Positions 12,195-26,935 of a DNA stretch of 64,000 nt are shown here, piece by piece. Positions within the stretch are counted from its first letter, which is position 1, and the number at the start of each line of letters is the position of its first letter. The notes under the pieces are model-generated. The model worked only from the letters and a program-made list of their open reading frames with translations. It made no database searches and was not told the DNA's origin. The stretch is taken from NCBI GenBank assembly GCA_014905825.1, contig JACGCN010000007.1, positions 1,116,001-1,180,000 of the forward strand, written 5' to 3'. The stretch comes from Lyophyllum atratum (lineage: Eukaryota; Basidiomycota; Agaricomycetes; Agaricales; Lyophyllaceae). A program made the position numbers and the translations under genes.

Positions 12195-13915
12195 TTACAG
12201 AGGGCGGCTCTTCGCCTCGAGATCGATGTCAGTTTCACTGCCCTGACGAAGGCTTCGGGTCCCTGCTTTCGATTCAATGTCTTGTTCGTGTCCGGGTTCG
12301 CCCTGGGTGAAGGTCTCCATCTGTCAGGACAAGGACAGTCAGGCTTAGGATACTTGTGGGTTTCAAAAGAAAGGGAAATATACCCACCTGGACATGAACG
12401 CCAGTTTTCGGGAGGTGCTTGAACGTCGACACTCCTCGCGTGACGCTCGGCTGGCCTGTGCGGAAGGCGATGTTCTGGCCAGATTTGGATTGAGACGAGG
12501 AAGGACCGCTATAGCACAAGGCACAGTTGATTAGGGACAAACACCATCGGTCTGGATGAGTAGCTGACTCACTAGACTTCTGGGCCACGGTTTTGGAAGT
12601 TTGTGAGTCTGCGTACTACGCGAGATGCAACGATCTAGAGAACGGAATGTTAGCAAGTGAATATTGATCGACGCCACCGGTCAATGGACGACGGGAAGTG
12701 TCACTGATCGTGCCACGACACGTCTATTCAAATGAGGAAAACTCACGGTCGACGCTACAGCCGCAGGAACGTTGAAGATGACGCTCATTATCTGGTTGAG
12801 ATCTAACACCATGAAAACCGTGGCCAGTAGATTGGCCAGGAAGCTAGATATATGGAGAGTATCGTGAGGTTCAAGGGCATGAACTGGAGGACGTCGGCGA
12901 CCTACGCGATGATGAAAAAGATGAGACCATCTTCGAAGATCATTTTTGCAATCCTGCTCGTCCCGAAGCCCTGGTTTTTTGAGTTTATCCCGGAAAGCTT
13001 CCAGGCATTGAGGACGAGGACGACTAGGTCGAAACACATGGAGTATACAAATGTGGCAGCAAGAATTTTGTTGTTGGTCGACGTGATTACACAACCCACA
13101 GGGTCAACCCATGTCGCCGTGAGGAGCACTCCTGTTTTTTTTCGATTAAGTTCGCCATTCACGAACCAATGAATCAGAAATTCATACCCTGAAGGATTAA
13201 CGCCCAATGCCCGAGAATAACGAGAACAAGGAAACCAATGATGTACCGGTTTTGAGACCAGACAGCCATTCTTTATATGGGTTCAGTATTTGATTGGCGG
13301 CGCAAGCGGCGGAAGGAATGTACTAACGTGCGAATGGAAAGGTTGATGCTGGCCAGCCCGACTGCGGCATTTCCTGCAATCTAAGAAGATAGATACATGT
13401 AAATACTTCCGGAATGAAACAACCAAAAGACATGAATACTTACTTGGTTGAAGGTGTAGAGAACCTGACAGTTGATTTCTCTATCGATCACCGTGTGAGA
13501 ATGGTTATTGAAGGGTCGTCAGAACACTCACGTCGTCGTATCAAGTGCAATCGCGCTGTGGAGGCTCGTTAATATTGCATCGCACATTCGTAGTCCAAGG
13601 ACTTACATTCCAACCATCGCAAACAGTAATAGATAACGACCTGCGAAATAAAAAGCCTACCTATCGCGTAAGATATCCGGACCCGCTCGTAGCTGCAAAT
13701 GACGCACCATTGGCCAGCGGAACCGCCTCTTCCCCGAAATGAAGTCGAAGTCAAAGTCGAGTGAGAGAAACCATTCATATCTGGCACACCAGTCAGCGGT
13801 ACGAAGGCAGGAAAAGGGTAGCAACATACGCGTAGAGGCCCAGAAGTGCATGCATGAACTTGATGAACACACCGGCATCCTTCTGCAGTTCCACTGGTGA
13901 CTTCCAATCCGGCAT
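12195..13915 (-). CDS. Multi-pass membrane protein of a basidiomycete-expanded family (copy 2)
   Basis: Twelve exons join in frame to 345 residues: 13830-13915, 13708-13780, 13607-13656, 13532-13555, 13444-13480, 13328-13380, 13188-13270, 12906-13131, 12747-12843, 12573-12634, 12388-12508, 12195-12320. The protein begins MPDWKSPVELQKDAGVFIKF and has about seven hydrophobic segments with the same landmarks as copy 1 (NAAVGLASINLSIRTMAVWS, GCVITSTNNK, FVYSMCFDLVVL, MSVIFNVPAAVAS). The tail is hydrophilic (METFTQGEPGHEQD). Six consecutive internal exons have exactly the same lengths as in copy 1 (73, 50, 24, 37, 53, 83), so the pair arose by tandem duplication. The function is unknown; a receptor-like or sensor role would be a guess. 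Confidence 0.9.
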
Positions 13916-15567
13916 ATTGATGATTGATGATGGGCACTACACGATCGGGAAGAGGAAGTCTGGGACGAGGCTGAAAATATTTGCGCCAAACGCGACGCGT
14001 TATAAGGCCAGATTTTGTGGTTCAGGGATGGGAAGGAAAGAAGCCCTTCCTGCGTTGTGACGTGCTTAGCGAGCAGGTGTGCCCTAGATGATGCGCCTGT
14101 TCCGACAGGAGAAACGCTAATCGCGGAGGCTTCTTGGATCTTGGGATCTTGCAGTGTGCTCGCAGCAGACTTCAAAAAGGATTAGACCCATGGGGATCTA
14201 GTTGCAGTGGCTGGTTTTAATGAGATTTTTTCGACCTATAGAACATTTAGTAAGTCAGCTGCAGTTTGTTCTCGCATCCCAGCGAAACGTTATTCCTGGA
14301 AAGAACGTTAGCTTGTGTGCGGAGTTCATTGCGAGTCATTTGAGCTTGGAGTGAAGGTAGAACATTCAGGGTAACTTTCCAACCTGAACATTCCACATGA
14401 TGGCCGGCAAGTGCGGCCTTGTTCCGAGATCGGATGAATCGGATTTCTCTTGACCCATGAACAAGGTCTCGAGACAAGTCCTCGAGTACGTAAAATATCC
14501 GAGCGCCAGTCCGTTGTGTGGGAAGTTGGGAACAAACGACGCATCTAAAAGAAGGCGGCGATCTGTATGACTCTGAGCAGTAAATCTACATCCAAATAGC
14601 AGGGACTGTCTCGACAACGAAATGTCTGATATAGATCAATCTTTCATCGTATAAGCCTGAGCTCATCAACTGTTCGTTCTGCGAGAAAGAAAGAAAACAA
14701 GAGGGAGACCAAAAAAGGACAAGCGGTCGCCATAGCCCGTGCAAATCGATGTTTTCGTAGAAATCGCTGCGTTGCCCCAGAACACCTTGCACCACATCGA
14801 TTTAGTTTCCCCCCAACAAGAACAGACCAACAGCGAGAGAGGGGGTAGGCATACATACATGATATTACACACCGAGTAAGTAGAGAAGATGAAATTGAAT
14901 GAACAACTCCAATCCACAACATGGGTTGCGGGTCTCAGAGAGAAGGTCCAAAGGTTCTGTATGAAGCTGGTAAGAAGCCATTCGGACAATTTAAGAATTA
15001 ACCACACTTTAACCTCAAGATTCTGGTATCGCATACCTTCAATTCATCACGTAGGCTCCATTCCTGCAATATCTCGATTGCGAGGAGAAGGGTGACTCTA
15101 GACAACATTACTGGAAAAGACAAGTAAAGAGCTGCTCATGTCTGTGTGGATCGTTGGATCGTCAGCAACACGGTGAGATTGGCCATTGTTCCTGATGGTT
15201 TGTTCGGCCAACTCTGAAATCAGAACCTCAACAGAACCTCACGGGCGTCGCGCATAGCCACGGCGGTCACCGGAGGTCGCTACAGGACGTACCGACGATC
15301 CTCTTGAAATTGAGCAGCCCTTGGAGCATACAGAACGGAGGAACGGATACTTAACGTGCCTGTCTAGGAGAGCTTAAGTAGAGCAGGTGTTGAACGTTGC
15401 TCGGTAACGTTGAGCTGACAGACATCATGCATCATCCCCGTCAACACCACGGGTCGGGAATTGCCGATGCAGCCTCATTGCGCAAACCGATGCCCGGAGT
15501 CCGGTCCCAACAGCTTTTACTTTGATCATGGAGTGCGCAGTGATGCCTACACCTCTCCACCACTCTC
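13916..15567. other. Intergenic region between diverging genes
   Basis: This holds the divergent upstream regions of the membrane protein gene and the lipase. Several short minus-strand frames around 14330-15030 overlap each other, have no domains and are not supported as genes. Confidence 0.5.
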
Positions 15568-16772
15568 ATGTTCCGGAAACCCAAGTATGCGCTGACGGAG
15601 GAACAGAGGCGAATGTATGCCTTAGAAAAACTCACTAACTTCCGGTTGATTTCCAAAGTGCTTGCCACACGTTCATCGTACCTCTTGACCGACGCAAATC
15701 GTGCATCGCCTGAAATCGAAGTAGAACTTGCTCTGCTGGGTACGTCGCATGCGAATCCTCCAGTTGGGTCTTTTCTAGAATATCATTACAGGTCAGTTCG
15801 CAGAGATTGCCTACAGCATAGTTCCACTGGAATTTCTAGTTCAGAATATCACCACTCTCATGCAGCCCAATTTTCCCCTAGAAGGCTATGACGCATTACA
15901 GAACGTTGTTATGGTGTCGTCCGTAGAGGGTAGCGTTGGACATCTCCCAGCGTTTGTGGTTTATCGCCCATCGACCAAACAGCTTGTCATTGCGCCGTCA
16001 GGGACTTCTACCTTACAGCTTGCCTTACATGACCTACGTACTCTGAAGCACCGCCACCCTTCCCGCCGCGGTCATGTTCATTCTGGGTTTTGGTCTCTCT
16101 ATCAGGGTATCAAACCGGTATTACTTGATGCAATAAAGAAGGGTATCAGGGAACACGAAGTGAGTGAGCTTGTAATCACCGGACACAGCATGGGTGGCAG
16201 CATCTCGTACCTGCTTTGCATGGATCTCCTTGCGGGCGAAAGTAACCTCCTTTTGTCGCCCGGTTTGAGTCTCAAGCTCGCAGTTTTTGGGGCGCCGAGG
16301 ACTGGCGATGCCAGCTTGGTGGAATACTGGCGGGAGTTAGTAGCGGCTTACCAGAAGTTGAATGGATCCGATAAAATAACAGAGTACAGTGTCAAGGCCT
16401 ATAATGATGGTGGGTGGTTTACGCCTGACTCAGAATAACGGAATACAATCACTCATTCGTAGCTTAGGCGTTCCTGCACTGCCGCCATCACAATTGGGGT
16501 ACCAACATTTTGCTAAGGAGCCTATGTATCTCGATAGAACGCGGTTGTACCACGTACCTGCGTCGGAGTCGGAGCATGCCTTATTCACGGCCGCGCCTCC
16601 GGGCCCGGATGACCAGGAGACACTTGAATTTCCGAGAGGCGGACATAACTACTACAACGGCCGAGACTTTGAGCGACTAGGTCGCCGCATCAAATGGCTC
16701 TATAAGGCCAATACAGACAAGAGCGGCTGGGAGGAAAGATATCGGGAGAGGTTCTCTAGGCACCATGCTTAG
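15568..16772 (+). CDS. Class 3 (fungal-type) lipase, cytoplasmic
   Basis: Exons 15568-15739, 15792-16409 and 16468-16772 give 364 residues. The alpha/beta hydrolase nucleophile elbow is TGHSMGGS, with Ser as the catalytic residue. The family's conserved FGAPRTGD block follows, and a late His in GGHNYYNG is a good candidate for the triad; the acid is probably the Asp in GAPRTGD or nearby. The usual (F)RGT oxyanion strand appears here as APSGT, which departs from the family norm. No signal peptide is visible, so an intracellular acylglycerol or phospholipid hydrolase is likely. The second intron needs the acceptor cttag at 16467, because the earlier tag gives a stop. The gene stands alone on the plus strand. 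Confidence 0.88.
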
Positions 16773-18693
16773 GTAAATACCATATACCTACCTACTTTAA
16801 CTTATCGTCCATGGTTATTCCCCGATTGATAATTATTGCTTGAGATGACTCTGTTTAGACTTCGCCTGGTCGGCATGAACACTTCTTCATCGACCCATTC
16901 TCTCCTTCAGGGTTGGGAGCTGTCTCGCCAGTATTCTGCATCCGCATAAGTACGGCATGCCTCAAAGCGATCTCGGTACTGCCTACAACTTTGGATCTGG
17001 ACTAACCATGTCGAAACAACAAGGTAGATCACCCTTCAGGCAAAAATTAAGACTCGTCCAGATTGTAAGTAGGGGCAACAAAGAATAGTGGCTTGATTAA
17101 TCTGGCCAAAGATCGAAGACCCTGCGGCGCCGCGAGGCTACGCTACCAGTAATTATTGGCGCAATCTCAGTGTCACAAGGCATACCCTACGCTTGCCCTA
17201 CGCTCTTTTTCAGCTCTTCCTTGTATTCGAGTACATCAATTTCAGGGATCTTGCGTGAGCAATATCACTATCAGCAGGCTATGATCTCATGCGAAGCGTG
17301 GACTGAGCACACGTCACAAGCAATACCTCTTTAGCATCGCGTATGCTTTCCAAGTTATATCCCTTGTTCCAACTGTATCTTTCACCGGACCTATTTTTAG
17401 CACAATGCGACCGGAGATCTATGACGACGAAATTGCTGGTTTATCAAGAATACCAAGTGCTACCAGATTCTGCCACATATGTTTCGGGTATTAATTGACA
17501 TGGACATGGCGACCAAATTGCAGAGAAAAGCGGGGCCTTATGCCAAAAAAGGTCACGTAGAGAAACCTTTGACAACGACAAAAATCAGAAACGAGTAAAT
17601 GTGATTTTGAAGAGCGATTGGAAGGATACCCTGGTATGATTGCACGCCGTTTGCGAGTATCTGTCAAGTTATTTTAGGCGTTGTGTCGTTGTAAATTCAT
17701 TGACCATGATTGTTGGCTCAATGTAAACTTACGTTGAATTCTTGGTCCCTGGATACTTAGAGAGTATACAACCTTCAACGTCTGGATGGCAATGCCGAGA
17801 AACAAGTCAACTTACTGAAATCCCATGTTTGTTCGTGGAAGTGTAGTGGTGGTCGGAGGCAAGAGCCAACTTGAACCTGGGACCGCACTTGCAGCTAGAA
17901 CTACATTAAATACGTCATGCCAGGTGACTTACTCCATCAATAAGGTTATCTCCAGCTCCCTTAGCTTGAACCTCTTCCGATTCGACGGACGCAGCCCACC
18001 GTCACTGGCACCATTAAAGAGGTGCTGCAGCTCAACGGTCGAATGCACGCCTCTGAGTCTGATTATCATCTTCGCATGTCACGAACTCGTTATATATATT
18101 GTCCGTCTCGAAGGACTTGGTCGCATGATTGGCTTCTACCAGGACTTCCATCTTGTATCCATAGGAGTGGAGGCATGCATACCCGTTCCCATGGCCCTGG
18201 ATACCCCCGTTTGCCTCATGGTCAGCCCTCCGAGATTGTTGAAGAGATAGGCACTGTTTCCTCTCGAACTGGAACACTGTACCCAATGACCGTTAGATCA
18301 AGCACCTTCTTCGTATGGCCGTTCCGAGTGAAAATGCCGTCAGATAGTAGAGAAACGAATACTATCTCCCCCATATGCCGAATGTCGGCGAGATGTCGGC
18401 CATCATAATCGATAGCAACTTTCAGCATCCGATGGCTTTCTGACGGTGGATACCATGGTTTCGGATCTTTGATCTAAGAATAATCACCTGGACGGACGTA
18501 TTAGTGGTTAAAAAGCTCAGGTTCTGTGTGTTTCTTCTCAGTTCTCTCCCCGTCTTTCTTTTGCCTGTTCTCTTTGGCCCAGGACCGGTTCCTCACTCTC
18601 TTTCAGAGCTTGTCTCGATTCCCTCGCTTTCATTCCATCTTTACTGCCATTTATCTCCCTAGCGGTGCTTCTCACTACTCATAACCTCCAAAC
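16773..18693. other. Intergenic; no supported gene
   Basis: Overlapping frames on both strands at 17825-18430 were examined, and none shows a domain or a consistent exon chain. The last ~150 bases before 18694 are rich in tttctt/ctctt tracts typical of a basidiomycete core promoter. Confidence 0.45.
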
Positions 18694-19953
18694 ATGTTTT
18701 CCAACTTCTTTGCAATCGCGGCTGTCTTTTTGACGTTCTCGGCACAAGTGCACGCTCACGCTGCTCTGGCTCCCGCCCTCGGCGTCACCGGTGCCCCCAA
18801 GCGATCTGACGTTCAGCGTCCCTCAACGGCCTCTCCTTGTGGCAAAGCGAGTGTTGCGGCCACCATCGACAAATCAACTCCTGTTGTCGCTGCTGCCGAC
18901 GGATCTTTCACTGTCACTGCTACCAATTTCAACGGGTTCGTCATTGCGTAAACACTGGTCTTCGCAACATTTTACTGAACCTTGATACAGTGGCAAGGAC
19001 GGCTCGCGGCAGGTCACTATGACTGTCGACGCCACAGGCGCTGGCAAGAAGTTTGTGGCAGGGACTGTTTCCAAGAATGGAGTCCTTGTACGTACCGGCG
19101 CCTTCATATTGCAGCCAGTATCTCATCACCCGTTCTGTTAGGCACCAGCAACTACCGGCTCTGAGCAGATCACCGCTACTTTGCCTGCCGGCACCAAGTG
19201 CACAGGAGGCGCTGCGGGAAACCTATGCCTCGCCGTTAGTTTCCATTCTTTCGACGTCGATTCCGCATCGTCTGAACCTTGCGCCTTTATAGTCCTTTAA
19301 GACCGCTGGTGGATTTGGAAACTGTGTCGTTGTCCAACAAGGTGCTGCAGCTGCTGCCGGTGGTGCTGCTGGTGCCGCGACTCCCGGTGCTGCTGCTGCA
19401 AACAATGGTACTACTACTGCCACCAACGGTACTGCTGCCAACACTACTACGACTACTGCTACTGGTACCGGCGTAAGCTATCTCTCCTCCGTGCATTCCA
19501 GATATGTGCTGACTACGATCTCAGAAGGGAAGGAAGAACAGAGTCAAGGCTGCTGAGGCTGCCGGTGGTGCTGGTGGTGCCGCCGCTCCCGCTGCCGCTG
19601 CTGCCAACGATGGTACTGCTACTGCCAGCGACGGTGCTGCTGCCAACACTACTGCGACTACTACTACTGGCACCGGCGTAAGTTAACTTTACTCCGTACA
19701 TCCAAATATGTGCTAACTACGATCTCAGAATGGAAGGAAAAACATCAAGGACAGAGTTAAGGCTGCTTTCACTAAAGCCTCTGTAAGTCACTTGTCATCT
19801 TTGACTTCGGTGGTCTCAGTCTCTAATTATTGTTTTTTATAGGGCACGCGTGCGCCTCGCGCTCGTCTCGCAGAGCTCGAAGACGATCTCGAAGAACGCG
19901 ATTCCACCTTCGAGAACGTCAAGCGCAGTGTCATTGGCTGGATATGGGCTTAA
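18694..19953 (+). CDS. Gas1/Egh16-like secreted protein with duplicated low-complexity exon
   Basis: Seven exons (18694-18935, 18991-19087, 19142-19234, 19293-19472, 19525-19677, 19729-19782, 19843-19953) give 309 residues. A signal peptide (MFSNFFAIAAVFLTFSAQVHA) precedes a domain with DVQRPSTASPCGKASVAATI, GKDGSRQVTMTVDATGAG, GTKCTGG and SFKTAGGFGNCVVVQ. I recognise this as the Egh16/Gas1-like family, known from appressorium-associated proteins of plant pathogens but also widespread in basidiomycetes. After the domain come two Ala/Gly/Thr-rich blocks, each ending near TGTG and followed by a basic GRKN segment. The two blocks plus their introns are near copies, so exon 5 and its intron are a tandem duplicate. 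The C-terminus is charged and may be cleaved. It is probably cell-wall or surface associated. Confidence 0.85.
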
Positions 19954-21963
19954 AGATATGGGGATTTTCAATTAGCGTTCGATGATAAGTACGGTCCGCT
20001 CAACTTCCTGGGGCATTTTGTATTTTGTACATTACCGACCACATAGACTGTGGAATGTCAACCAAAGGCAAATTGACTGATGATTTTTATGTTGTGCAAA
20101 ACTTAAGGCTTTCAAAGGGCGAGTTGTCAAGTGCGCATGGCAAAAGTAATAAATGCGAGCAAAAGGAATGAGCCTGACTGGATGTGAAAGTTGCCTGATT
20201 TCCTCCTCGTGAATGACTCCAAGTGTCTGGAACTCAGTGACAGCTGCGAATTCGAACCAGCAAAGTAGCTTTATAGTGCTTTTGTACATCAGTCGAGTTG
20301 CACAGATACCCTTTGTTGATCTGTCGGCCCAGCCTTTTCTGTGGTTAGGAGGGCATTTTACCAAACCGACATCTGACGTTCCAGTCGCTGACCTCCAGAC
20401 GTGCAGAGTCTCCCATCTGTATAAGTAGCTGCCTCGTGTGCCACGTCCGCAGTAGCGTGGAGGTACGTGGGGTGCTTCGCTAAACATGAAACAATGTATT
20501 TCAGCCGTCGTAGTGGGCGACCGAATTCCCCGAGATCGAAGACAGTTGGTTTGACAGCGATTGCGCTATGGCAAAGATCTCTCACTGGCCAAGCAAGTTG
20601 CATATAGGATGCGACTATATGTAATGATGTTTTTGTGAAGAGTTGTCGCGATGGACTAGGTGTATGAACTAGGTTACAAATAGAAGCCATAATGCGCGAG
20701 GCGCAAACGCTGCTCTAGATCTGTGGCGCCGCTAATAGCGACAGCCGGAGCCATCATATTTTTGAAAGCTTCTGTCAAGCTTTCTGGTGTTTAGGTCGAC
20801 GTCATTTCGGCGAACAAACCCTACATCCTGAAATATCCTGGCAGATCATTTGTATAGCCTACGGCAGCGAGTTCGCTTAAGTCGAGTGGACAGGTTGCCA
20901 GCGGATGCGATTTAGGAAGGCCGAGAGTGCCAGGCGGGCGGCGTTTTGCATATTCCGTTTCAATAACACCGACAAGGACTCGCGAACCACAGGGACTTCG
21001 AGTAGGTTCTGACGCGCCAATTTAGGTAGTATGCAGTCTTATGTAGCGCGGTGCTAAGTGGTGCTTGATGCTGGCTGGATTGGTCAGGGAGGGTGTAAAA
21101 TTGTAGTGCTTTGCCTCGCACGTGTAGAGGCCAGTAACAGACAGTAAGCCCTTCTCATTCCTAGAGTTCGCGGCGAAGTGCAAGTCACAACCTTCAATAG
21201 TGTTTCCAATGCATCAAATTGCAAATTTCGAAGAACAGTCGTTGGGTAGTCCAATCGTGATCCTGTCCAGACACGGTGATCACTCTCCGTAGAACATAGG
21301 GCGCTGTGGCGCGAAGAACAGGGGTGATTTATGAAATGTCGAAAATTTCCTGGTGATTTCCTAATTATATCGGCAGAACGATTTATGTGGGCTTAAGATC
21401 CCAGTCCCAAGTACCACTAACAAGAATAATTGTGCGGATGAATCTGCGTTATGAACGGTACCGCAAGTAAGATGAATGTAAACAGGATGGTGCCAGACTT
21501 TTAACCTGACTTCACGCGAAGCCACAGATTGCGTGTGGTAAGTCGCGTCGCGTCGTGTCGAGATGATCACCGGCAGGACAGCCAGCGCGTGATGGGCGAG
21601 GAAACACAAGGGTAATTTCAAGTCTAGGGAAGGGATCGCAGAGCGATAACAGTGAATAAATCTCGATAAGGGACAAGAGGGGTTGGGTCGTCAATGCAAG
21701 AGCTCGGGAAGGTGAGGAGCGGTGAGGAGGCTGTGGCATGTTTGAGGAGAAGCGATGCAGTACATTTGTCTTTGTTTGGCACTCCCAGATCCAATATGAA
21801 CCCCTTTTCATATCGTTGCTTCAATCCTCATTTTCAACCCCTCCTTACCTTCAACGCGCTCTGTCCCTTTGCTTCGCTATTTCTGTGAGTAGACTGTCTT
21901 GTGTTGAAAGCGTCTGGGAAGCTGACGCATTGCCTAGAATCTCTTGCCTATACCTTGTTGATC
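19954..21963. other. Intergenic; upstream region of GFA1
   Basis: About 2 kb without a supportable gene. The longest open frame (minus strand, 20032-20487) has no domain and no splice partners. Confidence 0.45.
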
Positions 21964-24500
<2,537 letters not shown>

Positions 24501-26280
24501 AGCCAACACTGGGATCACTCCCCCAGGTAATACCTCTGGATCACGGACTGAACAGAAAATTTAATGTACTTTTATGGACTCGATAGACTGCGCCCTTGTT
24601 GATCTCGAATAGTGATTTTGAGGATGGACGATTACATACCTTTCTTGTTGTTCTGACTGTGTTCACTTAGGATATATAACGGGCGCCATCATGCGTTCGT
24701 CATTTTTACATGCCTCGGCCTTGTGGTGATCTTCGATACCTTGTGGCTTTGCTTCAACCAAGTTCAGATCATTGATATTCCGGGGTTCCTTCTCGCTGTC
24801 ACAGTCAACCAATCAGCCCAATCTTCGAATGGGCAGGGTGAGGACATAATCGCCTCACGATGCAGCGACCTACATTCAACACACCCGCAGACAACTGTTC
24901 CAAGTAAGGAGTGCTGAAAACGACGACTTGCAATACCCACGCCTCGGAGCCTGTCGACTGATCGAAAGAATGAAAAAATCAACACTCTAGACCTGTTCCT
25001 GCTGTGGGGTACCCGCTGATGATCGAAATTTTGACAACCTTCCACCCTCGGGTTTGAACCTCGTACGTAGTAGGTGCTCAAGCTACGTTCGTTTTCATTG
25101 GTTGCAGAATATACCGGGCGTAGCCGAATACGCTTGGCCACCTTAATTGCCTGACATAGCCGCGTGCATCATCCCACCAATTGGAACGTCGGCCGCAATG
25201 CGCTTGAAAGCGCCTATTACCGTTGGCAGCTTTGACAAGTCTGAGGCGAGAGCTGAAATATTTCTGGCTCGGTCATGGCGAAGCCTATGAACCAGTGAAG
25301 TGGCGACTTGCTCCTCCAAGTCAACCGGTGGAAAAATGCGTCTGACTCCTGCTAACATAAAAACCACATCTATTACCAGTGCACCATACTTTCAGAATTC
25401 AGGGCACCGCGGCTTGAGTGGAACCGAATATGCCACGTCCATGAAGGGACAGAAGCAAGCTGTGTGATCCGTTACGACATACGGATCCGTCGTGAGATGC
25501 AAAAGGTGAATTTGGTTATAAAAATCAAAATGCATGGAATGGATTATGGAGTATGCTCAAAATGTTTTTACAAGGAACGTTCAGGAACATCGTCTAGCCT
25601 GGTGAGAGAACAGAACTCTGAAATGAACGAAAACCTGCAACTAAGGATATTTTCACTGTCACCACATGTCAGCTCGGCCATCGCAGCATCAAAGTCCAGA
25701 CAAGTATCACAGCCGTATTCGAACCTTCTACGCCTGAATGTCAGAGATTATGTCCGCTTTTCCCCAGTTTAGCTCGTTCCCGAAAATTTCAAGGGCGTCG
25801 TGCTGACCAACACACACATGTTGTTCGGATCCTGGACTGTGGCGCGACAGAAGACATGTGTCCGATGGAGAGAAGCCTCAGAAAATTGGGTAAAAGTATG
25901 GCTAGCCTTCAGCCCAAAAAAAACGTTCCATAGCAAACATGTTCATGGGGAACGCCTGGCGCACGGTTGTCAGTAAATCCCCGCATTTGTTGACCCCTTG
26001 ATGTCATAGGCGGGTCATTTGGTAGGAGCAAGAGCGATCCTATTGAACGGAAGCCTGTCTGGCACCCAGCATCATAATCCACATCAGGTATGTGGCTGGC
26101 AGTTTTTAGTACTTGGACCAGAATAGGGTCGAAACGGCGACTCAAGCCGTGAAATACACGATGTCAAATCTGACGTTTCGGCGCCGTTCCTACAAACAGA
26201 CCAGTCCCCGTGGTCGAAAGAAGAAACCAAGCGGAGGTGAGGCAGCTTACTCAATGAAGCCATATTATCGACCTCGAACG
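24501..26280. other. Intergenic region before the hydrophobin cluster
   Basis: Minus-strand frames at 24764-25141 and 25143-25367, and plus-strand frames at 25464-25772, have no recognisable domains. A short motif (acccgcagacaac followed by gtt) near 24889 recurs near 28098, suggesting that flanking sequence was partly copied with the hydrophobins. Confidence 0.35.
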
Positions 26281-26288
26281 TATAAAAG
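26281..26288 (+). promoter_or_regulatory. TATA box of hydrophobin 1
   Basis: The sequence tataaaag lies 80 bases before the start codon. The same element, followed by a nearly identical leader (ttagttgaacagccagttct), precedes hydrophobin 2. Confidence 0.7.
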
Positions 26289-26360
26289 GCCTGAGGGGAG
26301 ACAAGTATTCTTTAGTTGAACAGCCAGTTCTACTAATCTCTCAGTCACTCACAGTTAAGA

Positions 26361-26935
26361 ATGTTCGCTCGCGTCTCCACCTTCTTCTTGTTCTTCTTCG
26401 TCGCCCTCTGTGCATCCGCCACTGTCCTTCCCCGCACTGACACTCCTGTTAACCAGTGCAACACTGGTACGATTCAGTGCTGCAACAGCGTTCAGAGCGT
26501 AAGTCTCCTGAATGTCAGTGATGTTTTATGGATGGCTAACGTCGCGCGGACCAATAGGCAAGCGACCCGCTCGTTGGTCTCCTTGCTGGTCTCCTTGGCA
26601 TCGTTCTCGGGCCCGTCACTGGCCTAGTTGGCGGTAAGTGGTGGTGCCCTCTCATGAGTTGAAGAACTGTACTGATATGTCTTTTTCCAGTGACCTGCAC
26701 CCCCATTACTGTCATCGGCGGTGGAGGAAACTCCTGGTAATTTCCTTTGTGCTGATATAGCCCGATATAACTGACTCGTGTCGAATAGCTCTGCTCAACC
26801 AGTCTGCTGCACTGGCAACAGCTTCGTGAGTACACCTGAATATCAATCATGTGAAGAGGAACTTACAGCTTCCTCGATCGTTTGCAGAGCGGTCTCCTTG
26901 TGCTTGGCTGCAGTCCCATCAACATCAACCTTTGA
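26361..26935 (+). CDS. Class I hydrophobin 1
   Basis: Five exons (26361-26498, 26558-26633, 26691-26736, 26789-26825, 26888-26935) give 114 residues. A signal peptide (MFARVSTFFLFFFVALCASA) precedes a mature protein with all eight cysteines in the pattern C-X6-CC-X32-C-X12-C-X5-CC-X12-C-X7, which is the class I spacing of basidiomycetes. Such proteins are secreted, self-assemble into amphipathic films and coat aerial hyphae and fruiting tissue. The segment between Cys3 and Cys4 is very hydrophobic (GLLAGLLGIVLGPVTGL). It is the first of three tandem copies; exon sizes are identical in hydrophobin 2 after exon 1. Confidence 0.95.

Noticed and set aside
20032..20487. 151-codon minus-strand frame
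   Set aside because: No recognisable domain, atypical composition and no introns, in contrast to every real gene nearby.
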